Below, piece after piece: positions 49,716 through 59,946 of a stretch of DNA of 64,000 nt. Within the stretch, counting starts at the first letter, position 1. Each line of letters opens with the position of its first letter. Source of the stretch: Meandrina meandrites. Lineage: Eukaryota; Cnidaria; Anthozoa; Scleractinia; Meandrinidae. Where the stretch lies: assembly GCA_963693305.1 (NCBI GenBank), contig OY855913.1:8364201-8428200 (forward strand), given 5' to 3'. The translations under genes and the position numbers were made by a program. The notes below the pieces were generated by a model. That model was given only the letters and a program-made list of their open reading frames with translations. It was not told the origin of the DNA and searched no databases.

Positions 49716-51987
49716 GGTGAAGAAATTCGCCTTTTTCAACCTTTTTCTCTCGCAGCGTTTCAAAACACGTCTGCTCGCAACAGTGATGTCTGTGCGAATG
49801 AAAGCTCACGCGCTCAACGTAACAATTGACTTGTCTAAGCGCGCGCGTTTATTTGATTGGTTCGCGGCTCGTCCTCCGTTTCACGTCAAGCTCTCGACTC
49901 AGTCCCCAAAGAGTTTTCTTGTAGTTATGTCGACTACCGTGAGGGACGGACCATTTTTTTGTGCGCGGGGCGGAGGGGGGGAGGGGGGGCAGGATAAAAA
50001 ATCCTGAAAAAATTATTTAAAAAAAGCAAAAAAGCCGAAATAGTCTGCAGGAACGGATACCACTGGAAAAAAATTGTTTGCCTTGCGGAAATGAGTAGGT
50101 TTGTGTTTGTCGTTTATGTGTGATTTTTTTGTTATTTTCGGTATTTTAGAATTCGATGAAAAGGTAACAAAATGAAAGGCAAGCTCGCGTTCGTCGTTTG
50201 CCGTATAACGTCATGCTTATCTCTCAAGTGTTTTACTTGGCCGCCGACACAGCACAACAGTTAGTAACTAACTCCGCACTTTGTTCATTTATTTGTCTGC
50301 ACGCTTTTGTTAATGTTTCTTACACATGTCATTTACATACGCCACTTTTAATTGGACCAAAGAGGATGAGGATGGGGGTAGGGCTGTGTTGGGATGGGGG
50401 TTGGGCTGTGTTGCGGAATAGGGGGTCAACATAGCCCCCATGCAACCACCTCATAAATGGGATACCCCTCTTTTGGGTGCAAACACTGAAACCTTATCGG
50501 TAGTGTGACCATAGTGGTTTTTTTTGGCTTTGATGGGTAACTGCTACAACTCCTTATCAGTTTCTATTACAGTAATGGTATGAAACAAATGCCCAATCAT
50601 TGGTCAACAAGTTGTGATCATTTCTTTGACTTTATTGCTTACTGTACCAAAATTACCTTACTTTGCTAATAACTCAAAAATGAGCTCAGTGACCGCCATT
50701 TTTTATTATTGAATTATGATCAGCATGTCATGATACAACTTTTGGCAAAGTTAAAATATTCTATCAGATAGGTTCAAAGCCACCTTAATTTTTTGAAACG
50801 TCAAGGTGGCTCTGAACACCTCTGACAACATTATCTTCACTTCCGCTCTAAAATGGGGGTATACAGTTTAACTCTTTATGTTGAGGTAGCAAAATTTGCG
50901 CTTTTCTGATCCGAGATATTATAGAGATTCTTAGACCCCATCCTAACTTTAAGCCGGTTGAAAGTGTGGACTGTGTTTTGTTTACTGACAAAGTCTATGG
51001 TGCCATCTGTCCCTGTGATTGTTGCATTGGTAAGATACAATCGGTCCCTCTGCTCTCTTCAACATTTGTAAGGCAACGGAAAAGGAGAGATGATCGAATG
51101 CGTCCAACAATTGAACGTGTTACTCGTCAAACCATTTTCCTTCACAGCGACATTAAGTTAGAACTAGGTCTAGCGCGTAGAGATAAATAACCAGTCAAAG
51201 CTATTCACGCCCTTTTATTTTAATTCCTTTTCTTTGTAAGATCACTGAGCGATAACAACAACTTATAAATCATAGCATTAAGGGTGAAAAATTAAGGCTA
51301 AACTTTACAAGTTGTTTCCGAGCGTCGTCAAAAAAAATCAATATTCGTAGCTTTAGTTTGATTTCTATCCGCAAATTAAGGTCATGTCTTCCTTTATATG
51401 TTCAAAGCTAATGTTTTCAAAAGGTTAAGTTGCCTAACACTAATTTCAGAACAGTCTAGACCAAAACTCTGCGAAATCCCCGTGACGTAGCTCCTTTAAG
51501 TTGATGCCTTATAGGTTTGAATGTAATCCTGAATTTCTGACAACGTTGGTAAGAATGAGAGGGGAAGGGGTGTTTAAAATGAAATGACCCTCTTAATCTT
51601 GTTAAGACTCTTTTTACAAACGGTTGTGGCATACGGCTCAAATACTTAATATGCCATTAATATAAAAGTCGCTTGTTTAATTAAGTGAAGACATTAAGTC
51701 TTTTGTACCATTAACGTGAAAGCAAAGTATTTAATCGTGAAATCTTCTTAAAGTCGTTTACAATTTCTGATCTGAATATCTTCAAATGAATAGCTTTGAA
51801 GAATAAGTTGACTTCGGATTTTTCTAAATTTAATTTGATTAAAAGAAGTCAAATTGAGCAAGTCAAGCAAAATGTGTTCAAATGCACTCTACACACAAGT
51901 AAATTCCTAATTCAAAACTTGGTTACGCACATAAGATAATGTTCAGGGTCTGTTACTGGGCGTGCGATAGCTTTAGCAGACATCTTT
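49716..51987. other. Intergenic, repeat-bearing
   Basis: Upstream region of the duplicated gene (copy 1) up to the end of the duplication near 49823, then unique sequence. Contains a diverged repeat at 51275-51502 that recurs inverted at 56400-56625. No coding exon supported. Confidence 0.5.
51275..51502 (-). repeat. Dispersed repeat, inverted partner of 56400-56625
   Basis: On the minus strand it contains CACGGGGATTTCGCAGA, AGGCAACTTA, GGATAGAAATC and GGAAACAACTTG in the same order as the plus strand at 56400-56625, with moderate divergence. Confidence 0.65.
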
Positions 51988-54277
51988 TCATTTGGACTGC
52001 ACTGGTTTGGTCTTCCTCTTCTCCCCGACCAGCTCATCTTGCATGGCTGGGATGATTCCCTTACGGAAAGTAACCGACAGCAGCTCATCGGCATCTTTAA
52101 TGTCGGGATACTGACGCATCGCCCATGTGAGGTACAACAGGAACTCGTTCCAGTCGATGTAGCCATCTTGATCCATGTCGATGGCCTTCAGCGCCTTCAG
52201 TGTATCATGGCACTTGAAGCAACCAAAGTATGGAGCCATGAAACCATTGTAGAAGGACTGGAATTTGAGACGATCTTCAATGTCCTTGTCTTCCTCAATG
52301 TCCCATTTGTCCCAAATCTTCCATACTTCGTCAATAAGCTGTTGGGCATGCTTACTTTCAACTTTTTCCTGCTCAGCCACTTCTGCGACCTTACCCTTGA
52401 GTTTTCCGCCAGATCGATCAAACAAGAGAGCAAGACCTGCTGCACTCATGTACTCTTCCTTCCTGTTGCCGGTGAGATCTGCAAGCATTTGCTTTTTCAT
52501 TTTATCTGCCATTTCCAGTGTGAACTGTGGATCTTCACCAAACAGGTCCACTAGTCTTTGGCGGATCATGTCACTAGAAGACAGGGTGCTGATTCTAATC
52601 GGAGCTTCTTCTCCAAAGAACTCAGCCAAGTCAAAGTCGGATTCTCCAACCGTACCACCAGCGATGCTTCCGAAGTCGAATGCCAAGTCCAGCGCTCTTT
52701 CTCCATAGATGACCTGCTTTGGATGAGGAGGCATCCCGGTAGTGATCTTTGTCACGTTAGATGCGGCGTCCCTCAGCTGTGTGCAGTTGTAACGCTCCTG
52801 GACTTTAGTGTTGCCCATTCGTACAAGGTTCATCAGCGTCACTGTAGAACACGCGTGGCCAAGAGCAGCTCCTTCTTCACAGACGCTCGCCCAGATGCCG
52901 TTTGCTCCGTTGACAAGGCATTCAAGTTGTGTCATTTCTCCGAGGGACCACTTCTGGTGAACATGAGCCAGAAGATGGCCAGTCCATCCACGGGAATTCA
53001 TGATCTTACGCACACCTGAATAACAGGAAAAAAATCCCATTATAGCTGGACAATTATCACGATTAGTGTCTCAAATGTATTTTCTTAAGGCTAGGACGCT
53101 TTCTGTACGTTTTTTTTAAACACGCCCTTTAAACTGTACTTCAATCCACACTGGATGATACTTTCTATTATTATTATTCCACTATTTCGTTATTTTGCCA
53201 TATTAGGGCAAAAGAACGCGCAAAATATGACACATATTATTACACTGTACAACAGGGCAAAATACGGACTGAAAGCGGAGCAACGAAATGGCCAAACCAA
53301 ACTTTATTTTATTAGTGGAATAATAAATCCCTTATTCGATTGTTTAACATATAATACGAGCGGACATTTTGCTCATTGCCCGTATTTTTCATCGCCCCTT
53401 CGGGGCTCGGAAAAATACTACGCAACTCGCAAAATATCCGCGTGTATTATATGTAAAACCATCGAATAAGGTGCATATATTGTGCGATGTATCTTGTTGG
53501 TCTTCAGTTTATTCAATAACTACTCCATGCAGCGAGAAAAGGAAGTGACACGGTAATTATAGCATGTACTATTGAGCTCAGTAGCTTACCCGCGGTCCAA
53601 GCTCCCACTTCTTCTGGTAAGTACTTGCCAGTTGGCTCCTCGTACATGATTCCGAGAGGACGCTCGGCAGAAGGCAATGATCCCAAGAAGTCCACAACGG
53701 TGAACACTCGCTCCATGTGACAAACCATGGCGTCAGGGAAGTCTCGTAGATTGACCATGGTCTTAGCATCAGGGGATAGCCTCATTCGACTCCAATTAAT
53801 CCTCCGCCGCAAAAGCTGGCACATGTCTTGTACGGTGAAGCCATTCCAGTTGATAGAATCGTTGGCGAGATCGATCTCGAAAATGGGATTGACCAATCCA
53901 AACGCCTTCATTTTACTCAGGCCCACTGGAATACTTTCAGTGTCAGGATTACCATTCTTGACCGACTCGATTACCTCAGTGAAGGCAAACAGGTTACTCA
54001 CGTCTTCTCCTTTATCAACTATCTCTTCGATGAATGTGTCGTCTACGCGAGTCATGTGCGAGAAAGCTGCCACGACGATGAACTCGAACCCGCACTTTTT
54101 CACCTCGTTGTAAATCTTCCACTTGTTTTCCAGCGTGTGCCCTCGAAGCTGACCCACAGTGCTCTCTCGAATCGAGTTATCCAGAACAATCAGGTCCAGG
54201 TCTTTAAGCCGAGCTCTCTTGCTTTCCTCTCGGGCAATGCTCTCAACAACCTCGTTTATTGCTTCTTCAAAAGGCAT
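51988..54277 (-). CDS. DRE-TIM/HMG-CoA-lyase-like protein with C-terminal EF-hand, 571 aa
   Basis: Exon 1 is 53590-54277 (ATG at 54277), exon 2 is 51988-53015. The single GT-AG intron joins in phase. Residues about 27-330 are a pyruvate carboxyltransferase-type TIM barrel. The LDNSIREST segment gives the D33/R37/E38 cluster of the DRE motif, and AHVH (H247, H249) is the HxH metal site. NGIWASVCEEGAALGHAC resembles the late conserved loop of HMG-CoA lyase and homocitrate synthase. The C-terminus adds a canonical EF-hand loop DMDQDGYIDWNE (509-520), with a weaker helical pair before it. The family makes or breaks C-C bonds next to a carboxylate using a divalent metal; the substrate is unknown here. 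No mitochondrial or signal peptide is obvious, so it is probably cytosolic. The EF-hand fusion suggests calcium control, which is inference. Confidence 0.85.
53168..53470. repeat. Fold-back repeats in the intron of the DRE-TIM gene
   Basis: CTTATTCGATTGTTTAACAT at 53331 pairs with the complement of CTTATTCGATGGTTTTACAT ending near 53470, with CCCCTTCGGGGC at the hairpin tip. Just to the left, ATTATTCCACTA (53172) pairs with TAGTGGAATAAT (53313). Non-coding MITE-like hairpins. Confidence 0.6.
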
Positions 54278-57200
54278 ATTACGCTAGTCTTAAACCTGAA
54301 AACTGCGGAAATAAACCAAGAGATTAACATGAATAACACAGCTTTCTTTTTATAGAGGATAGCGAGTGTATTGGAGTTGCCGTATATTCGCCACGTTGCA
54401 CCGTTACGGCTCACCTCAAAACGAGGCTATTCGCATTGTTATAGGTCGCAGTACCCTCCAATCTATACCGAATATGGAAAGACATAGACAAAGGTTGCCG
54501 AGATTGAATCTAGGATCCAGTTTTATGAAAACAGGCACAGATTCCTCCTAGCGAAATTCCAAATCGCCTTTCGTGAATTGACAATAGGCATCAGTCGAGA
54601 ACAGCTGCCTTAACTAAGTTCAGAAATTTGCATCAGTCGAAATTTTTATTTCTTTTTATTAATTGATCGAGAAATTTTCATCAGTTGACGACTGCTCGGT
54701 GTTCAATAAATCCGATTCAAACTGAAGCTGTTCTGAAACTTTGTACGTTACTGCTTTTTGTAAGTTTTTCCATTTGCTATTTGAGTAATTCACTGTGAAA
54801 TATGTTGGTACTGCCCATTATCAAATATTCGGAAGAGTGGACCGAAAAGCATGGAAAAGGAAGGCAGAGAATCTTGTCCAGTATATCAGCTGAAGTTTGA
54901 ACAGATCTTCTACAGTGATATGTAAAACTTAAAAAGGAATTTTTTTGATATTTTCCTCAGTTGTCAATCAATTTAATTTCAACTTTCTGCACTCAATTTC
55001 ATCTTTTTGCACTCAATTTCAACTTTCTGCACTGTTTGGGATTAATTGACGTGCTCTCAGCCAATGAGCTTGCTGAAATTTTTGCATGTGTATTATTATG
55101 TACTGAACAATTCAAGTATCATGTTTAACCCGCTGCTAGACGGGTGTTGTATTCTATAAATATAACATACTAAACATACTAAATCGAGGCTGCCCTGACA
55201 TCCAGGATATATTTGAAAGTTTCGATCATTTTCTATGGTGCAACTTAGTGAACTCGACTGGGATTTCACCTTACCTGCTCAGCCCAAATATTTCAAGCGA
55301 GCTTCCTGTAAACAACAGTTATTAAACGACGGTTTCTTTTCTCCGGTTTCTTTTCATCCGCAAGCCACTGACAATTCAATGTAATGGTACCAATATTTAG
55401 CTATTTATTAAGGTGTCATTTAATTTTTTGTAACGAACCATAACTTCGGGTAATTTACCGGGAATGCTGAGAAAAATCCAATTCCTCCGTCGCTATGTCG
55501 CTAACATAAACTACTTTGCTTCCTCAGGCATGTCAGGTGCAGCAAGGGATGCTGTGGCTCTAAAATCCATATCATTTGCCCCAGCTTTTCCAATTCATCA
55601 ACTCCGTTGACCATCTTGAAGCCTTTTACAAAAATATTCAACAATATCCCGGAAGTTTTATACTTTGTACACGGCGTCGATGTTGTTCGACGTGTGAGTG
55701 AAAAGCGTACAGCTTGTGTCTTATTTTTAGGTTGACGAGCGAAAAATTAACAGACGTAGTCTGGAAATATGCTTAACTTTCGAAAAGAAAAATTGGAGGT
55801 TTGAATTTAACCTTTTCAGGCCGGAATGCTGTGATGTAGGTTGGATCGAGTAGCAGACTCGCAAGCGTCTGTACGCCCAGCCGAGCCATAAATTTGATAA
55901 AGAAATGTTTGCGTTATAACAACTTGTTTATAGCTTTACATTTTACTGCATAAGATTCAAACTTCAGCTTTTCATATTCTGGTAAAGTTTCTCACTTCCT
56001 TGTTGTCGCTTTTGGTTCATTTCGACATGTTGCCAATTAGAAAAGCCACGGAGTACTTCTAAAAAGAAACTTGCATGGCTATCTCTTTTACAGAACTACC
56101 GTATAAATGTTGGCTGGGGAAGAATTGTAGCATTAAACGTCTTACCTCTGATGAAAAATTCTAGTGACTTCTTATGCGGAATAAAGGTGGTTTCCTATGT
56201 ATGCTTCGCAATTTAATGTGACCTTCTTGCGTCTGAATGTGAAAGTAGGTTTAGTGCAGCTGTTGTGATCATGTTTACTAATAGATGTCCAATCAGTTCA
56301 TCGCGACCACCCTTCATTTTTTCTTGGAATCGATCAAAACTAAAATCAACATAGTTTGACAACTACCTTATATTAACAACTGAGAAAGCTGGCACTTTTT
56401 TAAAGGAGCTCTGTCACGGGGATTTCGCAGATTGTTGTTCTAAACTGTTCTAAAATTAGTGGTAGGCAACTTACCCCATGAAAATCATTACCTTGGAACA
56501 TCCAAAGGAAGACGTAACCTTAATATGTGGATAGAAATCTAACTACGGCTATAAATATCGGGGTTTTTTTTAGACATACGGAAACAACTTGAAAAGTTTA
56601 GCTAAACCTTTCAAGTTGTAATCCATTTTCATCCTAGCCATCTGCAGCTAAAGATGCTTGTTAACAGTTTTTGTGCTCTAATATAGCAATTCTTTATAGA
56701 AATGGACTATTATTTTTTGGTTTCCTTCGACACAAATATAAATTTTGGCTGTTCAAAAATCTGCTAAAATCCGTGATAAAGCCCCTTTAAGACATAGCAG
56801 TGACGGGCAACGGTGCGAATCATATGTCAATCAAGCCGTTGAAGACGTCACCCAAAACTTTGTTTATCTCGGAAAGTCTTTTATAACTAGGAATAGTTGA
56901 CACTACAGCTGCCCCCGCAGTTAATCAGTTTTCTTTTTAAGCGCATCCATTACTACAGTCAATGCTTTCGCTTGTTTTTTTTTTTTTGGCACTTCTATTT
57001 CAATCATTTTTTTTTTGGGGGGGGGGGGGGGGGGGCGTTTACGAAGAAAACACTCAATGCCGGCGCGTGTATTCTAAATTATTCTCGTGTTGTGCTGACA
57101 AACTATCACATGGTTTTTGGCCTTCTCTTCTTCAAGGTGGGACGGGGACGTGCGATTTGAAAGAAACTTGTTAAAGCTTTGTGAATAGGCAAAGCAAAGC

Positions 57201-57457
57201 GAAATTATCAACCTCGTTCGCAGGGCTTTTCCCATCTTCGTGGGGGCGAGCGGGAAAAGGCCCTGGCATCGGCTGGTCACGTGCCAATCTGACACTCAAA
57301 AATTTGGGTGTAATAATTACAGTGAAATCGAAGATCGCATAACCAAGAGGAAGATGGCGGAGTCTCGATGAACATTTCTGTGTTGGGTCGTCTTGGATCC
57401 GCTCTTACAGGAAATGAGCGATCCTGAACTATAGTGTGGCATATACAACACACAAAA
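54278..57457. other. Intergenic, upstream of the DRE-TIM gene
   Basis: AT-rich with short tandem repeats (CACTCAATTTCAACTTTCTG-type units near 54977-55030) and the dispersed repeat at 56400-56625. A poly-G run at 57017-57034 sits inside a low-complexity stretch. No gene supported. Confidence 0.5.
56400..56625 (+). repeat. Dispersed repeat, inverted partner of 51275-51502
   Basis: Shares CACGGGGATTTCGCAGA, AGGCAACTTA, GGATAGAAATC and GGAAACAACTTG with the minus strand at 51275-51502. The pair flanks the DRE-TIM gene in opposite orientation. Confidence 0.65.
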
Positions 57458-58059
57458 ATGTCAACAGACTTGCCTGTTGTAGATGTGCATTTAATCAACA
57501 TTGAATCAGTGAGCAAGAATGTTACACAACGAATGAGGGAGGTAAAAACCTAAACATCGATTTCAAAAAACTAAATTCTTGATCAAAATGATGCAAGATT
57601 AGAAACATAACCTTTACGACATATAACGTCTCTAACGTCTCTCTAAAACAAATTTATAGGTTCCACAAATGTAAGCATAGGCTTCCCATTCTGACGCCGT
57701 TTAGCGAAGTTATTCCAAATCGTTGTCTCTCCTTCTAAAAGGAGGAGAACAACGAGAGATCAGAGACAACGATTTCGAATTCAAAATCGGCACAAGAGAC
57801 AAGTACATGACACATGCATTTGATGTAGGAAAACTTTATTTTAAATTAGATTGTTATTTACACAATTTTTTTACGATCGGTGACTTTCCCACACAATTCT
57901 CTATGTACACAAGCTGTCCCATACACCACGTATACAGAGTCGAATTTTGAGCTTGTGAAGTCTATGAGTAAAGCAACGCCGTCGCTGGCTAAACTGGACA
58001 AGAATAAATTAAAAGATGTCATCCCTGATAAGATGCAGTACATGTTGAAACAGAAGTAA
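57458..58059 (+). CDS. Possible two-exon gene for a 67-aa helical protein
   Basis: Exon 1 is 57458-57541 (MSTDLPVVDVHLINIESVSK..., donor GTAAAA). Exon 2 is 57940-58059 (SNFELVKSMSKATPSLAKLD..., stop TAA). Both junctions are phase 0 and the peptide is charged, helical and free of low complexity. AAGATGGCGGAG just upstream looks like a 5' UTR of an animal housekeeping gene. The acceptor (TATACAGAG) is weak. I do not recognise a family. Small coiled-coil subunits have this look, but that is only a guess. Confidence 0.45.
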
Positions 58060-58625
58060 ACAGCCAGCTACGTAGGCTCGATAACCAGCCGCTGTTCGGG
58101 GAATGAGCCAGCGCTCCTCCCCAAAAAGACAAACAATCTCGGGGAGGAACGAAGGCAAATCGAGCCTACCAGCTACGGCGTTAAACATAAAATGCAAGTA
58201 ATCAACATCTTCACGGAAAATTTAAGATCGATCTTGCCCTTCCAAAATGGACATTTTTTAGCAGGAATGACCAACTCAAGAGCTGAGTCGAAAAGGATGC
58301 CGAACTATTTTCTCAAATGGCCTCTGTAAATGCAAACACAAGGAGCAGTGGAGCCAAATTTGACTATTGTATCGTGCATGGCGCTTGTCGTACGTAGCTT
58401 GCGTGCAGACGTCTCCTATTTCCTTTGCTTTTCGCGGAAAGGGACGACGTCCCTTTCCGACTCGCTGTGGGCACCACAAGATCGTTACGTTCCTCGGCAC
58501 TTCGTGCCTCGCTCGGAAAGCTTACGATTTCCGTTTGTTGCTCGAAAGGGTTACCCGTTGGATTTACGTAACGAACTAAAGGCGCACCCGATTCGCTCAT
58601 AATCTACCTCATGATCTCATCTCTG
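58060..58625. other. Intergenic with hairpins
   Basis: Presumed 3' UTR of the small gene, then short inverted repeats, for example GTAGGCTCGAT near 58071 against ATCGAGCCTAC near 58158, and GGAAAGGGACG against CGTCCCTTTCC near 58436-58460. No coding exon supported. Confidence 0.45.
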
Positions 58626-59946
58626 GTCTGATAAGGTGTCCGAGTTTTCCAAATAAAATATTTTGAACTAATTTATTGTGGCTTAGTTTTATTGTGAACA
58701 ACATATCACGTTTCTTATTGATTTTTAACTCTACCACAACGTCGAATCAGGACATGCTTCCTCCTTATAAACGGCGGGAGTCAGCGCTAAAGTCGCGGAA
58801 TCTGGCCAGTTCCAGTTTGAAAGTTCTTTTACTCAAACCTGATTGGCTGCCAAACGAAACTGAGCAGTATCTCCATTCTCAAGAAATTAAACCCGACTGG
58901 AGTCCGTGCTGTTGGTGCTGACCAAGTGAGAACTCGGCTCTCAGAGGACGAGATTCGTTTCACATAAATATAAATTGGGTACTAGCTTGGGTACAGCAGA
59001 AAAAAGTGGGTTTTTTTTTCATCTCTCGTCCTTTTGCTTCTTGCTTGGTATGATCCTTGACGGATCAAGAACAGACTCTACCTGACTGAAGTCCATGTTT
59101 TTAAATGAATGGCTGAAATCCGCGGTATATAAACTCCCATATGAAAAGAATGGAGATGCACGTTGGAAAATTTCTGGGAGAAGCGTTTTTTTTTTCCCCC
59201 TAAAGATACAGTTTTTATGCCTGATCGGCCTAGACCGTAATAGTGCTACGCACCGTGCCGTTGCCACTTGATAAAGTTTTTTATTGATTTTGAACTTTTC
59301 AACAAAAATGCGAGAAGTGAGAGAGGCGGAGTTGACAATTATCGTGGAACGAACGTTAAACTTGACAACTCTCAGTTGTTGCACATTTATTGGCCATTTT
59401 AAATGAAAGCCATTAGAAAGTTGTGAAAAAGATGTCAAAACGTTGTCAAAATATTAATCAAAAATTTTGTCAAGTGGCAACGGTACGTCGCGCAGCACTG
59501 TAAAATAGTATGCGGTGTTTTTTTTATTTCTTCACGTGCAACCCTAAGCGAAGCCTCGACAGGTAAAAATGATTGACGTTTCGTGCTGAACACTCTAACA
59601 CTAAGCGAGCGAGACGACGACATCCAGCGTCCCTTTCATACGAAGGAGTCCCCCAGGAGGGGGAGGGGGGGGGGGGGGGGGTAATGTTTGGTTGGCAATT
59701 CAAAGAAAACAGACAAACCATACAATTAACAAATTATTTATTTGACTCGCGTTGGCACAATCAACACACGTATGATAATAATTCACGGTAGGTGGTATCT
59801 TTGTGCACTTATAAATATCTACATATATACGAACGATGCATACAACAAAACAAAGAAGCATTGAATTACAATTGCTTTCTTTCTTTCTCTTTTTCGAGTT
59901 AAAATTTAAGTATGTACAAGGTAAATGTTCATTTGGGAGTACTTTG

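Larger units (their letters stand above)
27844..49823. repeat. Host segmental duplication, copy 1 (split by the Polinton)
   Basis: 27844-30095 and 47423-49823 match 58626-64000 in the same order and orientation. Matching starts at GTCTGATAAGGTGTCCG and continues to the right edge of the window in copy 2. The copies differ by scattered substitutions and by insertions. Copy 1 alone has the Polinton, a Tigger-like MITE (48221-48810) and a small MITE (28805-28989). Copy 2 alone has a fold-back element and a 169-bp MITE. Both copies carry the same five-exon gene. Confidence 0.85.

Noticed and set aside
49966..50006. G-rich ORF end near 49970-50006 as part of a gene
   Set aside because: The translation is low-complexity Gly and the ORF merely runs through the promoter side of the duplicated gene.
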